Shown piece after piece: positions 10,005 through 18,761 of a stretch of 64,000 nucleotides of DNA (within the stretch, counting starts at the first letter, position 1; each line of letters begins with the position of its first letter). Under the pieces are notes generated by a model, which worked only from the letters and a program-made list of their open reading frames with translations, had not been told where the DNA came from and searched no databases. Position numbers and translations under genes: made by a program. The stretch comes from Craterostigma plantagineum (taxonomy: Eukaryota > Streptophyta > Magnoliopsida > Lamiales > Linderniaceae), in NCBI GenBank assembly GCA_027422505.1, contig JAPQWV010000012.1, positions 24,691,501 through 24,755,500 on the forward strand, read 5' to 3'.

Positions 10005-10016
10005 TGGTATCAGAGC
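10005..10016 (+). promoter_or_regulatory. Copia-2 primer-binding site
   Basis: TGGTATCAGAGC immediately after the LTR end; the standard initiator-Met tRNA primer site. Confidence 0.85.
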
Positions 10017-10047
10017 GGGTTTGCCTGATATTCACAACATATCTACG

Positions 10048-10503
10048 ATGGCATCATCAAACAAACTGCCCATGTTCAGCAGGGAAAACTTTCTCGAGTG
10101 GAAGATCAGGATGATGAGACATCTCTGTGCGCAAGATGATGAAATGGAGGATGTGATCACCACAGGACCGCTAGTGATCAAAAAGATAAACTGGCGACAC
10201 GCAGTACATCCAGAAGAACCACAAGAAATTCCAAAGGAAAGACATGAGATGACTCTAGTAGAAAGAAGAAAGGCAAACCTTGACAATATTGCCAAAGACA
10301 CCCTTTTCAAAACCTTGGACATGGGGACATTTATGTAAGTCATGACATGTAAGACTGCAAAGGAAGTGTGGGCAAAACTCTGTCAGATCTGCGAAGGAAA
10401 CGAGCAGACGAAGGAGAACAAGCTAATCGTGGCCGTTGGGCTTTGCCAAAACCCTGATCGGCCGAAAATGGTCTTTTCACCTCACGAGATATTTTTGAAA
10501 TAA
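10048..10503 (+). pseudogene. Copia-2 gag fragment
   Basis: ATG at 10048 begins MASSNKLPMFSRENFLEW, the opening of a copia gag (DUF4219/UBN2-type), followed by KIRMMRHLCAQDDEMEDVI. An in-frame TAA (10336-10338) interrupts it; the same frame then continues as TCKTAKEVWAKLCQICEG and ends at a second stop (10501-10503). The last part (after about 10440) no longer resembles gag and may be foreign sequence. No pol follows, so the element is truncated. Confidence 0.72.
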
Positions 10504-10517
10504 AATATTGTATATTG

Positions 10518-10886
10518 AATATTTAGAGCAGAGGTTGGAACTTTGTGCGGGCCCTAAAGGAGATCACTAGAGAGACAATCTCCAACTGCTTCCAGCACAC
10601 ATGACTTTTTAATGACGGTGCATCGTACAACAACGCTGTGGAGGAAGCGGTGGAGAAAGAGCTGATGGAAGCGCTTGGTTCTCTCCAACTGCATGATCCC
10701 ATGCCAGTTGATGAGCTTCTGAATCATGCGGCAGAGCAGGAGGTTGCTCACGTTGAGCTGACGGATGATGAGATCATTGCGTTGGTGAAAGCGGAGGAAG
10801 AGCTCGCTGCCGAAACTGCTGAGGAGGAGCTGGGGGTCGTTACCTTTTCTAAAGACGAGAAGCTTCATAGCATTGCTGTTCTCCTC
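10518..10886 (+). pseudogene. C-terminal fragment of a pogo/Tigger-like (DDE_1) transposase
   Basis: The plus frame from about 10524 reads WNFVRALKEITRETISNCFQ, then has a TGA stop, then LFNDGASYNNAVEEAVEKE. After that come LQLHDPMPVDELLNH, EVAHVELTDDEIIALVK and KLHSIAVLLSMLD. The order (W...T.ETI.NCF helix, a Pro-Met-Val/Asp-.-LLN block, an E/D-rich T-D-E-I-I segment, a final helical block) is that of the region downstream of the DDE domain in pogo/Tigger/CENP-B-related transposases. The catalytic domain and DNA-binding domain are absent. An ORF from 10638 covers most of the fragment but runs on into unrelated sequence. Confidence 0.6.
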
Positions 10887-10892
10887 TCTATG

Positions 10893-11638
10893 CTAGACCT
10901 CACTGACGAGAAAGACCAGATCTTTCTTCGACCGCCTCCTCTTTCTCGAGCTCTTCCTTGTTTGGAACTCCTTTTTCTTTTCTTTTTTCACGGGCTCCTC
11001 GGCCTTTGAATATTTTTCCTCTTCTTCATCGTCATCGGCTTTCATCTTTGATGATTCGCCTTCTTCTTTTCCCATCTCGGGTTTTTGTAGTGGTTCATCA
11101 TTTTTCTTTTCCACCACTGGCTCAGCGTGATCTTTATCACGCTCGCTCTCCACGACTCGAGCTACCTCTTCTCGTACGGGTTCGCCTTCAACGTTCTTGT
11201 CGTCCTCCTTCGTCGTTGCAAGTTCGCCCAGTTTTTGTGGCTGAACTTGGTTGGTGTAATCAGCGTCTTTGTACGCTTTCTCCAACAGATCCCAGGCTTC
11301 CTTTGCTTTTCTCGTTGCGCCTATGGCTCCGAGACCGATAAAATCTAACGCCTTGTAGATGAGAAGGACCGCGAGACCATTTTTCTGACGGCGGCTCCCA
11401 ACGTCTTCCGTTGCGACTTTGTTTTCTTCGTCATATCTGGTGAATATCCATCTTCGACTATTTCCCATAAGCCTTTCGATTTGAATAGAGCTTTCATTTC
11501 GACGCTCCACCTTGCGTAGTTATTCTCGGTGAGTTGCGGAATTAACATGTGGTCAAATAATATCCGCTTCGACACCATCGGCACCACCGGCTCTGTCGGC
11601 TTTGGCAACATCATCGGCTTTGTCGGCTCCATTGACAC
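10893..11638 (-). pseudogene. Copia-3 gag, frameshifted, with a Glu/Lys-rich tail
   Basis: Minus strand, start at 11638 (MSMEPTKPMM...), with PQLTENNYARWSVEMKALF and KGLWEIVEDGY, the DUF4219/copia gag N-terminus. Near 11345-11400 the frame shifts and gag continues as VLLIYKALDFIGLGAIG and KAKEAWDLLEKAYK. After QPQKLGEL the protein departs from usual gag and becomes a run of about 100 residues rich in Glu, Lys and Asp (EEGESSKMKADDDEEEEK, KKEKKKEFQTRKSSRKRRR). No CCHC knuckle or pol follows; the pogo-like fragment starts right after. The tail may be captured host sequence or a divergent gag end. Confidence 0.7.
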
Positions 11639-11683
11639 ATTCGGGTCGGGTCTGTCGGCTCCATCGGCGCTGGCGACACCATC

Positions 11684-11696
11684 GGCTCTGATACCA
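11684..11696 (-). promoter_or_regulatory. Copia-3 primer-binding site
   Basis: Minus-strand TGGTATCAGAGCC, 46 bp upstream of the gag start. A plus-strand TGTTG at 11700 marks the probable inner end of the 5' LTR. Confidence 0.78.
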
Positions 11697-11699
11697 TTT

Positions 11700-12100
11700 T
11701 GTTGTTTTATTTTTTATATGTAGATCGAACGAAGAGAAGAACTAGTGGAGGGAGAAGTATTTTCTTGAGCAAAGTTTTTTTTACTTAGCTTATTGCTCAC
11801 GTACAAGAGAGGGAAGATAATATATTTGCCAACTCATTTTCCTTTCTCTTTCTCTTACTTTAACATTCACGTACATGCATATTTATTGATGTATATTATG
11901 ATAAGAGATAGAGATAAACTACACAATCCAATGCAGATTTTGCATATCAAATTTATCGGCTCTATCTTGACTTTTGCAGCCCATGTTTCCATTTTCTTCC
12001 AAAGAGATTTACTTAGATGTGCTTTATTGAATTTGTGAAGATCTTCATGCGGCTTATTTTGTTTTGTATAGTTAGACAAATTTGAGCTTATCCAACAAAT
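11700..12100 (-). repeat. Probable Copia-3 5' LTR, outer end undefined
   Basis: Sequence beyond the primer site begins TGTTG at 11700, as expected for an LTR end read on the plus strand. It is AT-rich without coding potential. I cannot find the outer CA end or a partner LTR, so the right boundary is only where the GC-rich ligase fragment begins. Confidence 0.4.
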
Positions 12101-12107
12101 ATTAGTC

Positions 12108-12385
12108 TTGGTGGCCCGCATAGGAGGAGCAGCTCACTGCAGTCGGCCTGCGGACAGTAGCACCAGTCGTCGCCGCCGTAGGCCACCTCCGACCGGCACA
12201 GGGCGTCCGTCGCACCACCTGACGAAAAGTTCCTGGCCCAAGATCGGGGCCCACGCCACCGGGTCGAGCGTGCAGGTGCAACTGGACTCCGGGCACTCGA
12301 TCTGGGCAACGTTATCGTCCTCAACTTTGACTCTGATGTAGCTGACCATGCAGTCGGCAGTACCGATCATGGGTGCAGCTGCTCA
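12108..12385 (-). pseudogene. RBR-type E3 ubiquitin ligase fragment
   Basis: GC-rich minus-strand frames encode ADCMVSYIRVKVEDDNVAQI, then ECPESSC, LDPVAWAPILGQELFVRWCD and, in a second frame, ALCRSEVAYGG, WCYCPQADCSELLL. The C-P-x-x-x-C pair after a helix, the L.P-ILGQELF-RWCD segment and CPQADCSELLL match the end of RING1 and the start of the IBR domain in plant RING-between-RING ligases, which pass ubiquitin from E2 through a RING2 cysteine. RING2 and most of RING1 are missing. The frames change at the WCD/ALC junction through a 1- or 4-bp insertion. It is a dead fragment, possibly carried here by a transposon. Confidence 0.72.
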
Positions 12386-12921
12386 AGATTTTTCAAATTT
12401 TTGTTGACGGTTCAATGCATATCTCGCACGTGAAAATTTCTTCTTCTTTCTCTTGTTCGTCGTCGCCCCCTTTGTTGTGCGCGTGGAGCAGTGGAGTTCG
12501 CAGAATGCTGCTGCCCATATGCTTGGCTTCCTTGGGTTAAGGTAAATATGAAAACTTATGATGTTTTTTTCTTCGGATATCGTTTTTTTGTTACGCATGG
12601 AGGAGCTCTATATGTATATTGAATAAAGAAGTCGTGATTCGTTCTTGTTTGGAAATAAAAATATTATAATTCAGCGAGCATATATTGCTTTTCCTTGCAC
12701 CAATTCGTAATGATCAGAAAATACTCTTGATTACAAGGAATATATCATCCATCTTATATAACTAGAGTAGCTGTTTAATATTTCTTCCCAAAACAAGAAA
12801 AGAATGGAAGTGGGAGTTGAGTTGATTGATCCCTATCATGTGATGGGCGGGGCGGTTGTAAGAATATTTACAAGATGGAATTAGAAACATTCATTTCCAA
12901 ACTTCTGTTAGGTTGTAAAGA
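12386..12921. other. Spacer without a recognisable gene
   Basis: About 540 bases becoming AT-rich to the right. There is no credible ORF, RNA or repeat. The start may be the continuation of the ligase fragment into intron or promoter sequence. Confidence 0.55.
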
Positions 12922-12930
12922 TATACAATA

Positions 12931-14009
12931 CGGAGTTACTATTTACCGCCCCCTTTTACTAGTCACCGCCCCTAAAGGGCTGGAAAAAGACGTTTTTGCC
13001 CTTATGATATTTAAATCAATTTAAAAGAAAAAACTAACTAAATATATAATTCCGGTACGAAATACTGAAAACTACATACACAAATAAATTCGAACGATCG
13101 ATCCATACGAAAAAAAAAATTTGATTTAACATTTTAGGACCGATCGATCGATATTTTCGGACCGATCGATCGATATTTTCGGACCGATCGATCGATTTGT
13201 CGTAAAAATCATTCGTACGTAGATGAATTAGCGAACACGGATCGAAATAGTTTGAAAAAGTCCCGACCGAAACACAATTTCGGTCGCCACAAGGCACAAC
13301 CGAACAGTAATTTCGGTCGCCACAAGGCACGACCGAAACAGGATTTCGGCTATGACATGCGGCGACCGAAATTGTGTTTCGGTCGTGCCTTGTGGCGACC
13401 AAAATTTCATTTTGGTCGTGCCAGTTCCGACCGAAATCTTGTTTTGGTCGTGCCAGCTCCGACCGAAATCTTGTTTTGGTCGTGCCAGCTTCGACCGAAC
13501 CAAAATTTCGGTCGGAACTGGCACGACCAAAACGAAATTTCGGTCGCCACAAGGCACGACCGAAACACAATTTCGGTTGCCGCATGTCATAGCCGAAATC
13601 CTGTTTCGGTCGTGCCTTGTGGCGACCGAAATTACTGTTCGGTTGTGCCTTGTGGCGACCGAAATTGTGTTTCGGTCGGGACTTTTTTCAAACTATTTCA
13701 ATCCGTATCCGCTAATTCATCTACGTACGAATGATCGACAATATCGATCGATCGGTCCGAAAATAGCGATCGATCGGTCCGAAATATCGATCGATCGGTC
13801 CTAAAATGTTAAATCAAATTTTTTTTCCGTATCGATCGATCGTTCGAATTTATTTGTGTATGTAGTTTTCAATATTTCGTACCGAAATTATATATTTAGT
13901 TAGTTTTTTATTTTTAAATTAATTTAAATATCATAAGGGCAAAAACGTCTTTTTATAACCCTTTAGGGGGCGGTGACTAGGAAAAAAGGGGCGGTGAATA
14001 GCAATCCAG
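12931..14009. mobile_element. Mutator-like foldback element: 1.08-kb palindrome of nested palindromes
   Basis: Left end CGGAGTTACTATTTACCGCC and the inverse of the right end, CTGGATTGCTATTCACCGCC, align throughout. Flanks TATACAATA (12922-12930) and TATACAGTA (14010-14018) form a 9-bp duplication with one mismatch, typical of Mutator-like elements. The two arms stay complementary over about 500 bp each, meeting near 13470. Each arm has three GACCGATCGATCGAT-type motifs (13138-13198; mirrored 13740-13800). The centre (13260-13680) is a chain of units such as TTTCGGTCGTGCCTTGTGG alternating in orientation, so smaller hairpins nest in the large one. Long ORFs on both strands here are by-products of the palindromes. 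Confidence 0.82.
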
Positions 14010-14018
14010 TATACAGTA

Positions 14019-14363
14019 ATTGGTACAATCCACCGACTAAAAATTCAATAATAGTATATGTTATGATATGGAATTATTATGGAATAATGGAGTGAATGTA
14101 TATGGAATGGTTAAATAAGGATGGAATAGATGAGATTATGAATTAAATGTGATAATTTAATGAGAATGTAATATTTTATTTTGTGGTTGTAATTTGAAAA
14201 TTTTTCCTGTAAATAGACACCTTGAGTTGTATTGTAAAAACACACCAAAGTATTGAAATTATTAATACTTCCTCTCTCTAACTATTTCTCTTTATAATTA
14301 TATTAATTATAATTATAATAATATAAGTATTAATCACAATAATATTTTTATACCGCATTATCA
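14019..14363. other. AT-rich spacer
   Basis: AT-rich DNA with runs such as TTATAATTATATTAATTATA and no gene. It ends at the 54-bp tandem duplication. Confidence 0.55.
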
Positions 14364-14471
14364 GCACGAGCGCTCTCCGACAACGATCAACCTCCATCGA
14401 GATTATTTTACGAGTGAGCACGAGCGATCTCCGGCAACGATCAACCTCCGTCGAGATAATTTCACGAGTGA
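14364..14471. repeat. 54-bp tandem duplication
   Basis: Two adjacent 54-bp copies (14364-14417, 14418-14471) starting GCACGAGCG and ending ACGAGTGA, differing at a handful of positions. They lie in an otherwise AT-rich stretch; function unknown. Confidence 0.75.
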
Positions 14472-14559
14472 CATATTTTATTTTTACGTACGGTAAATTT
14501 ATTTATATTAGTCGTACACTTTTATAGATACTTAAAAAAAAGGTATAAATATACAATAA

Positions 14560-14665
14560 AACGCTTCTAGTCGAGTGGTATCGTGGAGTATTGTCATTTG
14601 TGGTGAGAGGTCCAGATTTTGATTCACCTTGGTGGCGTGCGGATGTTTTTTAAAATAAAATAAAT
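14560..14665 (+). mobile_element. Second tRNA-derived SINE-like element
   Basis: Box A TAGTCGAGTGG (14568-14578) fits TRGYNNANNGG exactly. A box B-like TTTTGATTCAC lies at 14617-14627. An A/T-rich tail with AAAATAAAAT repeats follows from 14645. Spacing is tRNA-like but no cloverleaf forms. Confidence 0.42.
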
Positions 14666-14699
14666 TAAAATAATATTGTTTAAATTATTAAACAACTTT

Positions 14700-15735
14700 A
14701 AATTAATTACCTATTGTACGGACTACGGACTATGGACGATTGACATATATTTTGGACCATGGACACGGATTTCGGACATGAATACGGACTTTGGACAATG
14801 GATACGGATTTTGGATACCATAATTACCTTATCGGACCTTACATAAATTAAACACGAATAATAAAAGATTTTTTTTGTTTATGTTATTGTTGTTGCATAT
14901 ATTTTTGAATCTTATGGTTTTTATTATTATATTATATAATTCAATTGTTATCATGTTTTTGATCTTACGATTGTATGTCGAACTTGGCAAGCTTAGTGAT
15001 ACGAACGCGGATGGAGGTTAGTTCGTGAGCTGAGATTGTCCTTGAAAGATTGGGCTTGACGAACGAAACTGACACGAACTCAAAATAAAATAGAATAAAA
15101 AATTGTATACACGGAAAATAACTGGACTCGATACGAACCGAAAAATGGTACGATGCAATTTGGAGAATAAGAATTGCGTGGGTTGGACACGACAAAAATA
15201 GGATATACCTATCTCATTCGAATCACAACGAACGCGTTCCGAAATTCTATCACCTCGACCCGAACCGACCCTTAAACAACAAGGACGATGCAAAACACCT
15301 TTTAATTACGGGCTGCGTTTGGACGAGAGTTTTGACGCCACAACTAGCTAAATAGCACGAAAGACTAGCTGGTAAGTCGGAGGAATTGCGAAAGCAAAAC
15401 CGGGCTAATTTGCGAAAAATTAGCGAAAGGAAATAAACAAGTTTATTCGAAAACAAATTCTCATCTTCTTCCATCATACAACGAATATATATAATCTAAG
15501 CTTAAAAAAATAGTAAACATCGAACTATAATTAAGTCAAAGGTAATTAACGCTTAAACTAATAACCATGTAGTCAAAGTGAGTTGATCAAAGTCCCTTAA
15601 GGTCAAAGCAATGTGGTCAATTGAAATTTCGGTTTCAATTTTTTTATACCGAATACCGAACCGATACCGAAATTTCGGTATTCGGTTTGTACCTAACTTT
15701 CGGTATCGATACGGTACGGTCGGTTTTTCACCAAC
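14700..15735. other. AT-rich spacer with degenerate short repeats
   Basis: 14715-14820 holds about five degenerate copies of a roughly 20-bp phrase around TACGGACTTTGGACAATGG. 15615-15735 is a cluster of ATTTCGGTATTCGG and its complement, a low-complexity palindromic pattern like the remains of a MITE, directly against the satellite array. No credible gene lies between. Confidence 0.5.
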
Positions 15736-16517
15736 TTTTGTTTCAGCCCAAAACTGTTATAATTACTTCGACACCTGTTATCGGATCATTTTGGTATCCT
15801 GACGTAAATTTGACATATATCAGGGTTATATATGTCCTTTCGTGTCATTTAAGTAGTTTGCCCTGAATATTTCGAAAAGCAGGTCCTTAATCATAAAGCA
15901 AAGTCTAGAAGGGCCTGAACCCAAAGCCAAACTACTTAACGGGCCTGAAGTTGAATTAACCCATTATTTTTGGCTGAAACAAATCCGTGGGACCTACCCA
16001 GATTTGTGTGAATAAACACACTAAAACCTACGCACTATTCCATTTGAAAAGACGTCAACTCGAAAGCAGAAAGAAAATGTCAGAACTCAACCCCTACTTG
16101 ATCGTGAGAAAGACGACGATGAGCAAGAAATCCCTAAAATTTGTACAAAACACACTAATAGATATGCAAATGTAGTTTCAACGATAAGTAGCCACGTGTC
16201 CCTTTATTTTTTAATTCCTTAATTTGTACAAAAATTTCCCACGGTGCGTTGCATACTGATTTTCTTTTTTATAATATATATTCTATAAAGTAACCGACGT
16301 TCAAATAGTTTGACCACTTTCAATTATTTTCACAAGACAAAAAAAGACTTTATATACTATTTTAAGCTATTTGCTAATAGAGAATCGTTTACAGTTACTT
16401 ATCACCATTGCAATTCTTCTACTTTTCTTCATGGTCACTGTACGGTCAGTTGCTGGGGCGGGCACATAAAACCAAGCAAGTTAATGTAAGCTCTATTTGT
16501 TTATAGATGAATTCTAG

Positions 16518-16735
16518 TGTTAATGTTGAGCCTTCAGCATTGGCAATGTTGCGATAACATTCTAGTCAATATTTATTGGCCGAGAATGTTCCCTATGTCA
16601 GTTTTATTTCATGCCCAAAACTTATTTTATTGATGACGTGACATTTTCTAGTTATGTGCAGGATATGGATAAGTGCTGGAATGGAAAGAATGTGGATAAG
16701 GTAGAGCAAAAATTGGAAAGGAGCATTGATAAATG
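16518..16735 (+). repeat. Copia LTR fragment within the satellite unit (unit 1 copy shown)
   Basis: From TGTTAATGTTGA the unit follows the start of the SIRE-like LTR at 59830 with clear but diverged similarity. Shared landmarks include a run of CAATGTTG and AACATT motifs, CATGCCCAAAAC, a TGATNNNGNNGACGTGG-like stretch and GTGCTGGA/GTGGAAAG. Similarity fades near 16735. Equivalent stretches lie in every full unit about 780 bp from its start. The left edge coincides with an LTR-type TG in both places. Confidence 0.65.
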
Positions 16736-16792
16736 CATCAAATCATACATTTACAAGATGTTAATCTTGTAAATCTCGAACAATGTGCATTT

Positions 16793-17450
16793 ATGAACGA
16801 AATTAATCGGATTAGTAATGTGGTATTGGAAACTTGTTATGTCGTATCATTATTTGTAAACACGTTATTCGGTAGGTTCGTATTGTTATTTTATAGCAAA
16901 CACGTAGTATTACGTGCGGACAATCTGACACTGGTGACGTTAACGAATCATCCTGTTAATATTCCTTAACAAATAACTTCGAGAATGTATCAAATACAGA
17001 TTTACGACATGTAAAATGATATTTGTGGTTCAATTTTGAACTTTGAATACGTTTGTGATAAAATTCGTAACGTTATGTTTCATTAAAAGAGATACTAGTG
17101 TATGTTGTGAAGGAAGAGCTATATGTTTACATGATAATTTATCTCAACTTTCACATATTGATATCAACATTCGCAAAACGTGTCTTTTAAAGAAATTTTG
17201 TGATTTAGCTTCATCATATTATCTATTTCCATGAATGTCAATCTTAGATATCCGAACGAAATGAATTTATGAACGAAATTTAATTGAAATAGTAATGTGG
17301 TATTGATTAGCTATTCTGTGGTACTTGTAGCTACAAATTTGTTAATAACTTTGCGTATATTGTTATTTTTTATCAGACATGTGGTATTATTTGCTGGCAA
17401 TATGGTACTATTAAGTTATTGTACTGTTAATATCTCTGCCAATCATGAAC
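16793..17450 (+). repeat. Diverged internal duplication S1/S2 of the unit (unit 1 copy shown)
   Basis: The stretch starting ATGAACGAAATTAATCGG at 16793 and that starting ATGAACGAAATTTAATTG at 17269 align loosely over about 180 bp. Both pass through AGTAATGTGGTATTG, TATTGTTATTTTAT and CTGTTAATAT. Offset 476 bp. Confidence 0.6.
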
Positions 17451-17559
17451 CTTCTAGAATGTTCTTAATGATGTGTTACCCACAATGCGTGAATTGTTTC
17501 CCAGAATGCGTGATTTGTTACTCAGAATAAATAAAGTGTTACCAACCAACATTTTGATT

Positions 17560-18150
17560 GACAAACGTTCAAATATCAGGTCTCATCAAAATTCTTCGTT
17601 ATCACATTATCAACATTAATAATCTCATTCAATTAAAATGACTCGTGATCAAACTTAGTCGAATCTACCTTATTAGTTCATTAAAGTCGAGATTCACCTG
17701 TTTTTCAACAAGTATTAATCACATTCGATTTAACCTTACTGTGTCATTTACGTCGGAGATTCGAGCGGTTTCAATTTTATTTGGATGTCGAATTTTTTTA
17801 GGATCTATTCCTCTTTGTCTTTACTTGGGTATTACACGTGTTATTTACGGGTGAGGAGTCGGTATTATTTTCTCATTATATGTTCGTTTTGCGGATATAT
17901 TGGTTATAAATAGCAAGAAATATGGTATTATTGTTCCACGAGTTGTTATCGAGAAAGCATGAAGCGTAATTCAGTAACCATTTTAATTAGCAAACGTTTA
18001 CCGCTTAGATATCATCAAAATTCTTCGTTATTCTATGATTAACATCAATAATTGTCGTCGATAACTAAGACCCATGATGAACTTGTGTCGAATTTACATT
18101 ATTCCGGTCATTAAAGTCGAGATTTCACCGTATTAAACGAAATTCCGAAT
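17560..18150 (+). repeat. Diverged internal duplication T1/T2 of the unit (unit 1 copy shown)
   Basis: Two stretches share TCATCAAAATTCTTCGTTAT (17583 and 18012), GATNAACTTNNGTCGAATNNAC and CATTAAAGTCGAGATT in the same order, 429 bp apart, with scattered changes between. Confidence 0.7.
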
Positions 18151-18761
18151 TATGTTTTGAGCATTCGTGGTTTACGAACTTCGAAAATTCTCTTTGATTA
18201 TGAATACCCATGAAAAATTGAAGTGGATACAACTTTGTGCTGTTAGTAACGTCTAGATTGGGTCGGATTTGAAACGTGAATTTTTCCTTTCAACCGCTTG
18301 AGTGTAAGGAATGTGTTTTTGCAGGAAGCGGTATTAGTTTTGAATGATGTGTTACTTCTGTGACATTATTTGTTATTTACTAAACGAAACGTGATATTTT
18401 GTGCTATACGGGCAAAATTATTTCCTCACAATTAATGTCGCTAATATCCGAAACTTATCAACACTTATGATCAAATTAACGATAATTTCAACTTATACTA
18501 TCACAATTGTGGAGATATGTTCGGGTCTGAGCGTAAAATCTCGTTTCGATCGACGTTGCTTGTTTGGGAGAGGTGATGGCATATACTTGTAAATTTTTGC
18601 AACAGTGAAGGGCGGATATGTCTTATTACAGGGTTTGGGTATTTTTCTCTGAACTTTTCAAAAAGTTGGTCCTTATTCCTTATAATTGACAAAGTTGTTA
18701 CTAAATATATGCTTTATAGTACTCAATACAACACAATTTGTTATCCAAATGAATGAAAGTA

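Larger units (their letters stand above)
15736..18761 (+). repeat. Satellite unit 1
   Basis: 3,026 bp. It keeps the 7-bp segment in GTGTCATTTAAGTAG (absent from units 2-4 and 6) and lacks the 14-bp marker. The leader ORF (ATG 16077) has a 1-bp deletion in its fifth codon region, so this copy reads MSELNPYLIV. Confidence 0.95.

Noticed and set aside
13140..13800. CRISPR-like array
   Set aside because: The repeats are in alternating orientation without unique spacers of fixed length, and the genome is a plant.
13034..13804. Long ORFs (up to 183 codons) on both strands of the foldback element
   Set aside because: They consist of the same short palindromic module translated over and over in several frames, and none has protein-like composition.
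12931..14009. Helitron or hAT origin for the foldback
   Set aside because: A 9-bp near-perfect target duplication and long inverted termini fit Mutator-like elements better. There is no 8-bp duplication and no TC...CTRR ends.
14340..14475. Alternative retrotransposon primer site near TTATCAGCACGAG
   Set aside because: The phrase looked like a primer site but no LTR end, gag frame or second copy of such an element is present nearby.
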